In this document: one piece after another, positions 44,101 to 56,407 of the stretch
Numbering within the stretch: the first letter of the stretch is position 1
How the letters are laid out: every line of letters begins with the position of its first letter
Notes under the pieces: generated by a model
The model's database searches: none
What the model saw: the letters and a program-made list of their open reading frames with translations, nothing else
Told to the model about the DNA's origin: nothing
Translations under genes and position numbers: made by a program
DNA from: Aurifilum marmelostoma
Taxonomy: Eukaryota; Ascomycota; Sordariomycetes; Diaporthales; Cryphonectriaceae
DNA length: 64,000 bases
Assembly (NCBI GenBank): GCA_027559495.1
Contig: JAMXSV010000017.1
Coordinates: 434,001-498,000, forward strand
Direction: 5' to 3'

Positions 44101-46579
44101 GCAATGCAAAGCAACTCGTTCCTCCGTCCGCTTGCTTTACCAATGAGCAGGCTTCAGTGTTGGGCTTCAACATCCTCGCGAAAGACCTCCATGTGCACGC
44201 CAGCAAGTTTGGCGTTGCTCGTGAGCCGCCAGTAGATTCATGTGTGGCGAAACTCATCGCAAACCCCCCGAAGGATCGATCGGCCGCTATCACATTGTTC
44301 AACTACTTTGCGACCCGGGTAGCTGACCTCGGTCAAGGCAGTCTGACCAAGTTGAGGGCAGCGTCCTTCGTGCCGGTCCAGCGGCGGAACCGTTCTGGAG
44401 AGTCTCTACGAGCCAAGAATCCGGAGACTTCGCATGGCCTGGTGCTTGTCCCGCCACAGAACGTCTACCTCGGCGCGGGGGCGACTTACGGAGAGATTTT
44501 TGACTTTGTGGACTTTGGGGATGTGGCACATGCATTCTTACTACGATGCGGGGCAAAGATGGAACCTACAAAACACGAGATCGCCACCTTCGCCTGCAAC
44601 GAGCCCGTTCGCTTGTGGACTACTGTGGGCAGCTCAGAAAAATACATGGACATTTTGAGATCTCTGGCGACTGATATCTCGACCCTGAAGAGGGACAAGG
44701 ATCTGTATCGAAAGATGAAGCACGAAAAGTGGCTGATGGCGTTCAAGGAGATCCCTTCTTCTAAAGCCAAGGCATCGGAGGATGACGACTATGGAGAGTC
44801 TGTCCGGGGATCTCAGCTTGCGGCACCGTCAGAGATTGTGATTGCAGATGATTTCTATAGTTTCCGGTTGTTTCGCGAGCACCTGCTCTCTGCGCCGGAG
44901 GACGATACTCTGGAAGCCTTTTACCTGACACTTGGGTCTCCAAGCATCAGCAGCCTGGTGCAAGAAGACGCACACATAGGAAAGTCAACTCCTAACCAGG
45001 AAGGCGCTGTCTGGTTGAGAAAACACATCCTGGTGAGTTGACACATATCTCATTCCCGGTGCAGTGACAAGCAACTAATCATCAACAGGAGCGCACTAAG
45101 CTGTTCCTCCACGAGTATCGACATATTTCAAGAGACTCTATCAAACATGACGCGAAATGGCTGGACAAGAATCTTCAGGTCGAGGTGGTCCAGAGCGTTC
45201 AGCTTCGCCGAACCTTGAGAGGCCAACACAAGTCTCACACGGAGAAGAGAGCAGCAATGGCTATGAGGACTGCAACAGGACATACTCTGTACATTGCCGC
45301 TGATCAAGGCAGTAAACCAGACATGTATCAAGTCGGACAAGCAGTCTGCACTCTGATCTTGACACGCCACAACCAACAGTCGTATTTCTTTTTCGAGCCT
45401 TTTCTGAAGCTAAATCTGCTAGACCTGAGGGCCCGCGGCTACAACGTCGACAGGATCCTGCGGGCCAAGGCGGAAGAGGCTCGGATTGCCGAAGAAGAGC
45501 GACGAAAGGCACTTCAAGCAGAGGAGCAGAGAATCAAGGAGAGAGAAGAAGAGTGGGCACGTCAACAGACAGCTACTGCGGAGGCCGAAGCCACGAGGCC
45601 GAAGACACCAAAGCAACAACATTCAGGTCTCCCCGGTGCGATGCCAGGTGCTTTTGACCCAGACTCTCCTGAGGCTCCACCTGCGGCCCAGAATGGACGG
45701 CGAAGCAGAGGATTCTTCTCCAACATCTCCCGCAGGTTCGGCCTTGACAGAGACGAGGATGCAGAGAGGGCAATGGACAATCTGTTGACGAACCCCGAGC
45801 CCGAGGTCAACAAGACAGGTCAGGCCCAGTCAGGCCCATCACAACAGCAGCAAGGACCTGGAGATAGCGGACGGGTGACCTCTCCTGCGGTCGTGCAGAA
45901 CAACCTGCTCCAAGCCATCCGCTCGACGCGACCTCATGACTCGTCCAGTGTCTTCAGTCCACCACGAACACAGGAGATCAAGGAGCAAGCGACGTACTGC
46001 GACAGCACGCCGGCGCAGAACATTGTCTTTGTGGCCCAGGCACCACGCGGCATGAAGGTGTATCTGGACAAATCTATCTCCACCGACCACATGACGTTCC
46101 TGGGCCAGAATAGCGAGGCGATCTCAAAATTCGAAAATCTCCTCCGGGATGTTGCTGATATCTATGGCGTCTCGACCACCGCCCTGCAGATCCACTTTGA
46201 CGAGGCAGGCCCCTGTATCGCCTTCAACACAAACGGAAGCATCTTCTGTAACCTGCGCTTCTTCCTTCAGCTACACTACAACAAGATCAGGGAGATAGGG
46301 CGTGCGGGAGCAGAGGGCAGAGTCGAGGCTTCGGTGTGGTGGTTCGTGGTGGTGGCGCACGAGCTGGCACACAATCTCGTGTCTGCACATGATGCGAATC
46401 ACAGCTACTATACGGAATCATTTGTTCAGGAGTATTTTGCCAAGATGATGGCCAAAGCGGTGTCGTGGACACAACCCGCAAGTCGTCCCACGGAAACTCC
46501 TATTCCAGCGACAACCAGCAGAGAGGAGCAATTACCGCCATACAGCCCAAGAGAGCCGCGCCATAGCAATCCGAATTAG
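41190..46579 (+). CDS. GHKL-ATPase (Hsp90/sacsin-like, DUF3684-type) protein
   Basis: Exons 41190-45032 and 45089-46579 give 1777 residues; the 56-nt intron has GTGAGT, a CTAAT branch and CAACAG. The N-terminus has an Hsp90-like ATP-binding fold: LRELIQNAADAQATTVKIKW (N box, near residue 42-60) and IGAFGVGFYSVFADCEEPFV (glycine box). This places it with the fungal DUF3684 proteins related to the sacsin N-terminal region. The centre is long and helical without familiar motifs. Residues ~1390-1430 form a charged coiled coil (EEARIAEEERRKALQAEEQR), then a Pro/Gln-rich linker. Near the end, VVVAHELAHNLVSAHDANHS (residues ~1701-1720) contains HELAH followed by a third His, a zincin-like motif. Function is unknown; the ATPase suggests a chaperone-like role. 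Confidence 0.85.
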
Positions 46580-49500
46580 CGTTCTCATCCGGCGGTGAAG
46601 GAGCTCAGACGGCAGGACGGCATCACAATTCCGCTACAGAAGCTTGAACCGCCCGAATATGTCGCAGGGATCTTGCGGCTTCCCTCCTGTTTTCACTTTG
46701 GTCTTTAAGCACCGGCAGGATCTCGATGAGGACAATACTAAGAGCACTCCGCTCATCTCGGGCACCAGTCCAGGAACAGACAAACGATGAGACCACCAGA
46801 ACGCAAATGTGCAGATCCTCAATCGGGATCAAAGCATATACATTACCTAAGTGGTGGAATTTGCAACACGCGGAATCTGCCAGGAAATGATGCCGCATGA
46901 CTGTAACACCTCATGTGCACATGCGGAATAAGGCACCAGCGAAGCGTTGGACGGTGATCCGGTTGCACGTCGGCTGCGTACATACTGGACGACTGCGTGG
47001 TTGATCAGCCAGTAGAGCTGGAAAACTGTTTTATTGGCCACTCTGGGCTCATTCTATTTCGTTCCAGCATCCATGTCGAGGCGTACAGGTGATGGCTAGG
47101 CCTTACACAGGTCAGTGGGCGGCCGAGAGTAGAGTGTCGGATTAGACATGTACGTACCATCATAGATATGGGCCTCACCGCATCGTACGTATTCATCAGA
47201 CTAGACAGCGGTCTACAGCAAATGTGACTTTTCTTGTTCCTCAGAGTTTTGTTTTTGTTCCAAATAAACAATACCAGTACCGACCCGTAACAGGCATGCG
47301 CCCGAGACATTTCTCTCCGGAACTCATGCTTTTTTTTTTTTAAGACCATCACAGCCCGCGTAAGTGTGTCACCTGCCTGGACATGTGCTCTCAGATGGAC
47401 AAAGTCCAATACCACCCCCCAAAGAAGCCCTGGGGCCCGCTTGTTCCGCCCATGTCAAGCAGGGGGGCGGCGAGGTTACCGGTGCTCCGTCCCCCCATGC
47501 GACCCTTGAATGGTCGTGCGAGGAGAGACACAGCCGGGTCCTTCGAAACGTCGCTACCCTCTTTACAATGGTGACAAGAAAGACGCAGGACGGCCTCCGG
47601 AATCGTCACTTTTTTTTCTTCTTGTTCTTTTTCTTTCTTTTCCCTTGCTGCAGGGTGACGTGGCTCCATCGAGCCAAGGGCGGGATACTGTCTCGGCCAA
47701 CTTCGGAGCTTTTGAAGACAACGAAGAAACAAGAGAGATACAACGGGAAAAGGAAGTGCGGCGGATTAAAGTTCAAGGGACGAAAACAAAGTGAAGAAAC
47801 AAGAGAGACAAGAATTAACATTTTCTTCTTGCAAAAGCCTGATTTTTCGCTCCGCTCGCATCCGATCTCCCCCGGCTTCCGCAGGCTCGGGGGGTAAATC
47901 CTGCCCCCCCTCCCCCCACACACCCCCCCCACGGGGCCTTTTTCTCTCTCGACGTTATATCATACTATGTATGGGACGCTTCGTGTTGACACCATCCTGG
48001 CTTGTCACTCAGGTGCCCATAGGGAGCCAGCGGTTAATGCTAAGGTGGAATGATACGGCTCGCCACGGATAGACGTGAAACTCTACAGCCCCTTTACTTC
48101 TTTGTTGTGTTGTATGAGAGGAACAGCAGACGACCCTTTTTTTTCCCCTCCTCCTTCCCCCTGGTCGGGTGTATGAATGCCCAACCCCTTTTCTGTGCAG
48201 CTGCCGAGCCGTGTTTTCCATGTCAAACCTGCATCGCGCTGCAGACCTGCATGACATTCCTGGCCTCTCCGCTTCTTCCCTCTTCTCGCTCCCTCCCTTT
48301 CTCTTTCAATTGTTTTGTGACTCTGCAGGAAACCTTGTCGGGTAGCGGTAGTGCCACCACGTCAGGTCCACAGTCTTCCTTTATGGCTGGTCTCCTTCTC
48401 TTTTGTGTCAGTGCCGGGAAGGCTCAGAAACCCGCCTCCATTATGGTCTGCCTTAGCTGTACGACCGCGGACTAGTTGCAGCACATGGGGGGTTGAGTCG
48501 CCCTCCGGCTGCCTTCCAGTCCCCGCAACTCGCTGGGAGAGTTCTCAGCTCGTGGTGGCTTCGACATTGTGTCACCGTGCGTTCCGAGCAACAAAACAAC
48601 AATTCAAAAAAAGAAAAATCAAAAACATCAATATTCTCCTCTTCTCCTTCCTCTTCTTCTTTTCTGTATGTCTTTTTCTTGGTCCAATTTTTATTTTTCT
48701 TCTGTCCTTGCTTATTTTTGTGTTGCATGTTCTTCTCCCGCCGTTACACAGCACTTTTCAGAAGATGTAACAACGGCTTAACCTAGCGGCTGAGCACAAC
48801 CCCCTGCACCGGAAGTCTGGAGCCGCAACAATGGCATGTGTCGAGGAGACACATGGTGTGGTGGCAATGGCACGGTTCCTACCGTGTGCAAGGGACAGAA
48901 TGGGCTGTTTATGACGACAAGCCCCAAGCTGGGGTCGCAATTTCTTTTTTGTTGGAGGCGAGGGGTGAGTTACCCTTCCGTACGCCTTGCACCAGGAGCA
49001 GCGTCTGTCGCACCCCGGGATGTAAGTAGGCAAGTGAGAAGGTCTTGGAGCGCATCTCCTTGCTTCGGCGGTGAGTCCTTCAGTCCAATCAGAGATTCAC
49101 GACTTGACAGCGAGATCGTCACACACAGGCCGTACGTGGGCTGAGCGGGTCAAGGTGACTGCGTACCATCGGCAGGAGGGAAGCTGCATTAGTAGAAGAA
49201 ATTGCTTCTCTGGTATTGCACTTGATATCATGAGCACTAGCTCAGGTGGATAGAGGGCCACCAGGGAGGGACAGTAAGACAAGAGAGGGGAAGAGACAGA
49301 GAGAAAGACAGTGTGGTGAGAGAGGAGAAGAAGGAGAGGAGAGTCGCGGTGGATACCGTTGCCTCTGTCTCGGCTCGAGCACGAAAGATCTCATGAAGCA
49401 CAGCGTTGCGCATCGTCAGATCTACACTGCCTGGCAGCAGAGCAGGAGTTGAGTCCGTCGCGAGCCTGCATGGAGTTACGGACGGAACTCTCACTCAAAA

Positions 49501-50942
49501 CAACCTTTGGAAAATTCTGCCCGTTCCTTCCACCAGTATGCCGCCAGTTTCTCGTGTCGGGCCGCGCAATATCGAGCCTCGCTCGGTTACGTCTCAGATA
49601 GGGGCTTTGCTTCCCTCCTGTGCACCATGGCAAGGCACATAGCCATCCGTGGCTGATGGTGGCCCACCTGAGCTGGCAGCTGGAAAGTCAAACACAAATT
49701 CCGCCCTTCCTGCAGCTCTTGACCGACTCAGATCCTGCATTTCTGTAAAAGCAAGAGACGAGCTCGAGAGATGAACCGGCAGAGGCGGCATATTCCAGTG
49801 CTTGCTGACATTGGATGGTCGCACCTACATTCCTGCGCAACGCCAGCCACGAGTTGTCATCTCCCATCCCGGCTGCTGGATCGTACGACTAGGTTCGTTG
49901 TGCCTGGGGTCTTTCAAATTCAGTGTGTGGCGAGCTCATCATGGGAATCTGCCGTATTCTTCCTTCTAATGTTGAGTGCTGGCAATTTCAAAGCAGTTAA
50001 GCTTGAAGGAAACCCAAGCTTTGAAGGGATTAGATGACGAGCAGGGAGGCTGTGGCGCGTGTGCACGTGCACAAACAGCTTACTCAAACCGCCACGCCTG
50101 TACTTATACAAACAGGTGCCTGTCCTCTGCATCCATCATGCAAGGGCAAAAGCAACTCCGCACGTACATAGTACCTCCCTTGCACGAACCCACCCTCCCC
50201 CCCCCCGGCAAGACCTTCCGGGTATCCTGCGTTGCATCTCCGTAGGGATTGGCTGCAGATGTCAGCTCATCCCGTGCTGTCAGGCACTGATCGCCCGAAC
50301 GGATGCACAGGTCGCACAAGGTGGAGCGAGCCATGCATGTTCGCGGTTGATGGCCAGGGAGGTGTTTATTAGAAAATAGGCGAGCGTCGGACCTAGACCT
50401 CTTGATCGTATGAGGCCGCGCGTGGTGATGAGGCCGGATTTGCAGTACAGCGACAGCCCGTGTGGGCTTTGACTCAGCGCGGGATTCTTGTGAGGCATGT
50501 CACACCTTCGGAAGAATTCGCTTGGGCGAGTTTCAATCCATCTGAAAGAGCAAGTGTTGCGGATAGCGCTCATACACACCGTCCCAAGTGTCTTCGTTGA
50601 GTGGGTATTTAATGTTGGATTCCCGGCAGAGTCCTCAAACCTGAAAAATCATTCGTCAACCCACATTGCCTTCTACTCAGTTGATCATCAGGCCACCGAC
50701 TGAGCCCACCGCAAGGAGTGTGTGCCACGCTTCAGTACACTGCACATCCTGCATGGTACTCGTCGGCGCCTCACGTCATAAATTCGATAAAAGAAGAGAA
50801 GCCTAAGACTTACCATCCACCTCATTCTCACTCAGGCCTCAGACCCACCTTCGACCTGCCTTTATTTTCTTTATTTTTTTCTCTCTCTTTATCTCTTCAG
50901 TAATAACTACTGTCACCCGCAACCACAACAGATTCAGACGAA
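46580..50942. other. 4.4 kb gene-poor region
   Basis: The largest gap in the window. No reading frame on either strand shows a domain or a coherent intron structure. It carries long pyrimidine-rich tracts on the plus strand (about 47608-47645, 48125-48160, 48640-48720) and C runs near 47905-47935. It may hold long promoter or leader sequence for the methyltransferase or an unseen non-coding RNA. Confidence 0.45.
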
Positions 50943-51785
50943 ATGTCGGCCCAGAATTTGTACGACAACCCGGAATTCTTCCAGAAATATTCCGAGTTCC
51001 CACGTGCCATCAAGGGAGCTCAAGGGGCCTCCGAGTGGCCGGAGTTGCAAACTATGCTGCCCTCGGACCTGAACAACAAGAAAGTGCTCGACCTGGCGTG
51101 CGGCGAGGGCTGGTTCAGCCGTTGGTGCATTTCCAGGGGAGCGAGAGAGGTCGATGCCTGCGACATCAGCGTGAACATGCTCCGGAAGGCAGAGGGCAGG
51201 ACACGCACGACCAAGTCCGAGGCCGACAAGCGCGGCGCGCCTGGCTCTGCCGTGACAACTGCTGGCAGGGGGATCGAGCAGGGACTCATCAGTTTCTCGA
51301 GAACCGACATGGAGAAGCTGGTCCTGCGGGCGGGTGCGTATGATCTGGTGTTCTGTGGGCTAGCTCTCCACTACGTGAAGAACATCGAAAACGTCATGCA
51401 GCAGGTGTATACGTCCCTGATCCCTGGAGGACTCTTCGTGTTCTCCATCGAACACCCTTTCCTCACGGCACCGACTCGGCCTGGATTCACCAAGACGCCT
51501 GATGGGGAGGTGGACCAGTGGCCCGTGGACAGCTACTTCGACGAGGGGGAGAGGAGCATCAACTGGCTGGTCCAAGACGTCAAGAAGCAGCACCGGACGC
51601 TGACCTCGTACTTTGCGCTGCTGGTGGCGGCGGGCTTTGAGGTCGTCCAGTTGCAAGAATGGGGTGCCACCGAGCAGAAGACCAGAAAGCATCCTGACTG
51701 GATCGAGGGGGTGTGCCCAAGGTTTCTGCTGATGACCGCGAGGAAAAGGGGTGAGAAGGTGAAGTTCTCGAGTCGGAGGGGGTGA
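50943..51785 (+). CDS. Class I SAM-dependent methyltransferase
   Basis: Single exon, 280 residues. Motif I is KVLDLACGEGWFSRWCISRGA (starting near residue 47), motif II VDACDISVNMLRKAEG, the post-motif ISFSRTDMEKL supplies the acid near the adenine, and motif IV is YDLVFCGLALHYVKNIENVM; LIPGGLFVFSIEHPF is the next strand and loop. This is the UbiE/SmtA-like seven-strand fold of small-molecule methyltransferases. The late WLVQDVKKQHRTLTSYFALL and GFEVVQLQEWG segments resemble bacterial-type SAM methyltransferases also common in fungi. Substrate cannot be inferred. It stands alone between two large gaps; the leader is CT-rich. Confidence 0.9.
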   Translation: MSAQNLYDNPEFFQKYSEFPRAIKGAQGASEWPELQTMLPSDLNNKKVLDLACGEGWFSRWCISRGAREVDACDISVNMLRKAEGRTRTTKSEADKRGAPGSAVTTAGRGIEQGLISFSRTDMEKLVLRAGAYDLVFCGLALHYVKNIENVMQQVYTSLIPGGLFVFSIEHPFLTAPTRPGFTKTPDGEVDQWPVDSYFDEGERSINWLVQDVKKQHRTLTSYFALLVAAGFEVVQLQEWGATEQKTRKHPDWIEGVCPRFLLMTARKRGEKVKFSSRRG

Positions 51786-53318
51786 AGACTCGTCTCACAT
51801 CTGCGTGTGAGAATAGTTGAGATTGAAGATGGACAAATATAATGATCTTGCTAGACACAAGATGAGAGGCATGGCGCCAGTACTTGGGGGCTGCTCAGCA
51901 ATTGTGCCTCCTGCCTGTAGCCTCTGTATGTTAGCGACTTGACGGAGAACGTTGATAATGGCAGAATCCCCCTCTCATGTCTTTCTGGACACAAAGGCTA
52001 TCCGTCTTTGCTCCCTGGAATGCGGGAACCGGTGCCTCCAGATGTTTATTGACCAAGCCGCAGCGTATTCTCTGGTATGTCCGTGATCACTTGTTAGATA
52101 GAGTGTAGTCGTGAGATCGTGTGTCAAGAAGCAGAAGATGCATCGTTCAAACCCCCAGCGGCCCCCGGGAAGCCTTAGCCGGCGGATGATAGCAGAAGAG
52201 ACGCGATGAGTAGAGACATCTGCGAACTTCGAGAATGGACGTGCAGCTGCAAGGAGGAGGTGAAGTTGAGGCTAAAGGAGGAAGGAAGAAGGACGGGAGG
52301 ACCCGGTCAGCAGCCACTTAGTCAGCTATCTTTGCCCTGAAACAATCCTTTCCTCCTCTACCTATGTACTACATTGTTCCTTGTTCCTGACTCCCTGCTC
52401 TTATCGAACTGTGTACCCTAGGGTATATGAAATGTTTCGCAGGCCCGCTTTATCTCGAAGGGGTACCATTAGCTGGTCTTCTTGCCTACCCATCAAGGTC
52501 CTCACCAACGGGTGAACGATGACATACGCACCTGCACAGCCATCCTCGCTCAATAACGTTTGCCCTACACACACAGGTTCGGAGAGAAAGTGATTCCGGC
52601 ATAGTGGAAACTGCCGGTAGTGGAGTTATTGGGGGTCGGGGACGGACCAGTGTCAAGAACGGGCCAAGCCTGCGGGAGCTTGTCTGACCTGTCTGACTTC
52701 TCTGACGCTGTTCTTGCCAGGAGCTACTACCTGTAGCATTGTGTTCTACCCCACACCATCGTCAGATCAAAGCCCTGTCTCCACCTTGATGTGGTCCCTA
52801 CACGAGGCCACATTCCGAGCCAATGCCGAGAAACGACCGCCTCTCCTTCAAGCAACATACTCACCGAACGCCCAGCTTTCCCCGCTGACGACGAGCTAAG
52901 GGACGCACTATAGTTCCTTAGCACACATAACACCAGACACTTTGAAGCTCCCCCTGCCTCGTCCGCCTACCCTCCTTATCTGGATCGAGGCGACAAGGGA
53001 AGAGGGGAGGAAGGCAGCCTTGTACTGCGGGGTCGAATGGTGCACGAGGACCGTGAGGAGAGGCGGGTGGGAAAGCACTGCGATTCGCGGCCACGCACAA
53101 TTTAATGCACTTCCTAGGTGAGGGCTGTCTTGGCTCCATACTTTTGTTCCCATCCGCCGATCCATCGCCCCGACCTAGCAGACATGCGGTTGGTTCAGGA
53201 GGGATCCGGTGATACGGTCGAGATTTGTCTGGCGGACTCCAAAGTTAAAGCATGCTGTTTTGGAGAGAGGAGGTGGGAGAGGAGCCTGTGAATGGAGACC
53301 AGACATTACTGGCTCGTT

Positions 53319-53340
53319 GGCTGGCTGGCTGGCTGGCTGG
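53319..53340 (+). repeat. (GGCT)n microsatellite
   Basis: About five and a half tandem GGCT units in non-coding sequence. Confidence 0.9.
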
Positions 53341-53869
53341 GCAGCTGGGGTCGCACACATACACGCAGCCCGGGCCCAGGTGGGCTTCACTATAGGGCTG
53401 TATCACGTAGGGGTGGGAGTACAAAAATTGTGAATCTACTCCGGATACCGGGCAAGACAGACTCTATGAGATGTTCTCATGAGGTAATGTAATTCGAGGG
53501 GCAATTGGCTGCCAACGCAGGGGCGATACGCGCGCACTGAATTGTTCACGCCTCGATGCCACCAGGGATGGCATGTAGTATGCCAAACTCAAGGCTGCTG
53601 TCGAAGCTGCGGCAGGATCCACGCGAGGATCGGTACTGTAGTAGTCATGCCGTACATAGTAGCTTGATGATCAGAAAGTCTAGGTGCGATGGCACATCAC
53701 AAGGTCAATTGGTCCGCCCAGACGATCCAGAACAAGGAGAGACGCTCCACTAGTAGCCTATCCTCGCACAATCTCACTCCTCTTCCCCTCCGCCTCTCGG
53801 CTCTTTCATGGCAATCTGTTACGTTGGGCTATCCTCTTGCTCCGGCCTCTAAAGGAGGGGGTTGAAACA

Positions 53870-53876
53870 TATAAAT
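53870..53876 (+). promoter_or_regulatory. TATA-like box of formate dehydrogenase
   Basis: TATAAAT lies 272 bases upstream of the FDH ATG, followed by a C/T-rich stretch. Position fits a core promoter with a ~200-nt leader, which is common for strongly expressed fungal genes. Inference only. Confidence 0.35.
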
Positions 53877-54141
53877 CCGGAGTCCTGCTCCCCCATCAGA
53901 CCATTCATCCTCGTCACCTGGTAGTACCAAACCTTTCCTTTTATAACACAACTACACCACATCCCGAGCCCTCCGAGCCTGCAGCTCCCTTCCCCTACTA
54001 GCTACAATTCATATAAAGCTACTACGTCCCGACAACCGGTTTACTTGTCCAAGCTACCGACCACACACACACCTCTCTTTCCTCTTCAGCACGATTGTAT
54101 AGATCATCCTATTCACAGGAATATAACGAAAATCAGTCAAG

Positions 54142-56407
54142 ATGGTACTTAGCTCTCTTTCCCGCCCCCTAGCCCGCTCTGTCGGTCCTGTTGCCTCACG
54201 CGCCAGAGGCCTGCACCTAGCCTCGCCCGCACTCTCGTCCAGCCTTAGGTCGTCCACCGCGCGGGCCGCGGGCGTGATGACCGCGAGGCAGGCTGCTGCC
54301 AACGGCGCGCTTGACAATCTCGCGAGCACTACTTGCCGGAGCAGGCTGGGACCATACACAACGACCCGATCGCTGACTGGTTTTCCCCGTGAAAAGGTCA
54401 AGGTTTTGATGGTTCTCTACGATGGCGGCAAGCACGCCGAGGAGGTGAGTTTCTCTTGAACAATTCAGAGTTCACGTACCCTGCCCTTGACCCATTGGCC
54501 AGAGTCCCCCCCTGGCAGGGCGGCAGCAGCAGCAGCATGCACGACATCCTGCGGGGAAAGATACAACAGACCGCACAGACTCTCATTTGCCTCGATTCGC
54601 GACTCCTGCCACCTGCTCCTCTCCCCTCCAGTTCTCACCTCCCGCGAGATACCTGCAAACAAAGCCGAGAGGCATTCTGCCTTTTTTGGCGGCTGGGCGT
54701 TTTTTGCGCGATGCGGGGTAAAGTCTACAGGAGGGCGGGTGACGAGGAGCTGGGGAGCTTAGCGCCGCAGCTCAAGAACAAAGCCACCCGGTCCTGGCTC
54801 GGCATGTTTGTGGCCTTGCGTCATTGGTACTCGAGCCAGCCGAGGATGGCATGCAGTGCAGCGAACTGGGGGGGGGAGACGCTGTACGGCAATTGGAGAC
54901 AACGCTGTGGAGTCTTTGTGTGTGTGTGTGTGTGTGTGTGTGGGTGTGGGTGGAGACACCTCACCCAGTGGATCGACGCTGCTGGGTGCTGCTGCTGCTG
55001 CTGCTTGAGAGAGGGTCTCGAACTTCGCTACAGGGCCTTGAAGCCGCTAGCGAGAATGTGTGTTGTAGAGGCTGACAGCGGGACCCCTCCCAACCATTTA
55101 GGTTCCTGAGCTGCTTGGAACCACCCAGAACGAGCTCGGCCTCCGGAAATGGCTCGAGGATCAGGGCCACACCCTCATCACCACCTCTGACAAGGAGGGT
55201 GAGAACTCGACCTTTGACAAGGAGCTCGTTGACGCCGAGATCATCATCACAACACCGTACGTACACGGACCTTCTCTCTCCCGCTCCGCTTAGCCGCCTA
55301 GCTGGGTACTGTGTTGCCGGAGCATCTCTCGGGTAGTATCCAAGGGGGAACCTTGCATACACACGAGGGCGATGACTTCTCGTTCAATCGTGCTCCCGAC
55401 GTGACAAACAGAACTGACTGTTGTTGCCTTCCTTGACAGCTTCCACCCTGGCTACCTGACCGCTGAGCGTCTTGCCAAGGCCAAGAACCTGAAGCTGGCC
55501 ATCACCGCTGGTATCGGCTCTGACCATGTGGACCTGAACGCGGCCAACACCACCAACGGTGGCATCACCGTCGCCGAGGTGACAGGCTCCAACGTCGTCT
55601 CCGTGGCCGAGCACGTCGTCATGACCATCCTGACCCTCGTCCGTAACTTTGTGCCCGCTCACGAGATGATCGAGGCCGGTGAGTGGGACGTCGCCGCTGC
55701 CGCCAAGAACGAGTTCGACCTCGAGGGCAAGGTTGTCGGCACCGTCGCCGTCGGCCGCATCGGAGAGCGTGTCCTGCGCCGCCTCAAGCCTTTTGACTGC
55801 AAGGAGCTGCTCTACTACGACTACCAGCCCCTGAGCCCCGAGAAGGAGGCCGAGATTGGCTGCCGCCGTGTCGAGAACCTCGAGGAGATGCTGGCCCAGT
55901 GTGATGTCGTCACCATCAACTGCCCCCTGCACGAGAAGACCCGCGGCCTGTTCAACAAGGAGCTCATCAGCAAGATGAAGAAGGGTGAGTTTTGGCCCTT
56001 TGCTATGTGGTAGGCCTGAAGAGGTATACGATTACTGACATGTGACACACCATGTTGCAGGCTCATGGCTCGTCAACACTGCCCGTGGCGCCATCGTCGT
56101 CAAGGAGGATGTCGCCGACGCCCTCAAGTCCGGCCACCTCCGCGGCTACGGTGGTGACGTGTGGTACCCCCAGCCCGCCCCCAAGGACCACCCTCTGCGC
56201 TACGCCAAGAACCCCTTCGGTGGCGGCAACGCCATGGTGCCTCACATGTCCGGCACCTCGCTCGACGCGCAGAAGCGCTACGCCATCGGCACCAAGAACA
56301 TCCTCGAGTCCTACCTGACCGGCAAGTTCGACTACCGCCCCGAGGACCTCATCGTCACCGGCGGTGACTACGCCACCAAGGCGTACGGCCAGCGTGCCAA
56401 GAAATAA
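54142..56407 (+). CDS. fdh: NAD-dependent formate dehydrogenase
   Basis: Exons 54142-54444, 55102-55256, 55440-55984 and 56061-56407 give 449 residues. The enzyme oxidises formate to CO2 with NAD. Family blocks are intact: [52 protein letters not shown], the nucleotide fold [12 protein letters not shown] with the NAD-selecting Asp in [18 protein letters not shown] (Arg) and [16 protein letters not shown] (catalytic His). The first ~85 residues are Arg/Ser/Ala-rich and look like a mitochondrial presequence. Intron 1 (657 nt) is unusually long; introns 2 and 3 are 183 and 76 nt. Exon 1 also contains a possible 252-nt intron (54145-54396) whose removal would yield the short MVKVL N-terminus known from other fungi. 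Confidence 0.95.
54917..54942 (+). repeat. (TG)13 microsatellite in FDH intron 1
   Basis: Thirteen tandem TG units inside the long first intron of formate dehydrogenase; a short (GCT)n tract follows at 54988-55005. Confidence 0.95.

Larger units (their letters stand above)
51786..54141. other. 2.4 kb intergenic region, FDH promoter at right
   Basis: No gene recognised. Holds a (GGCT)n tract at 53319-53340 and, near the right end, a TATA-like element and CT-rich leader for formate dehydrogenase. Confidence 0.5.

Noticed and set aside
53319..53340. CRISPR-like or tandem-array element
   Set aside because: Simple GGCT microsatellite without spacers, in a eukaryotic genome.
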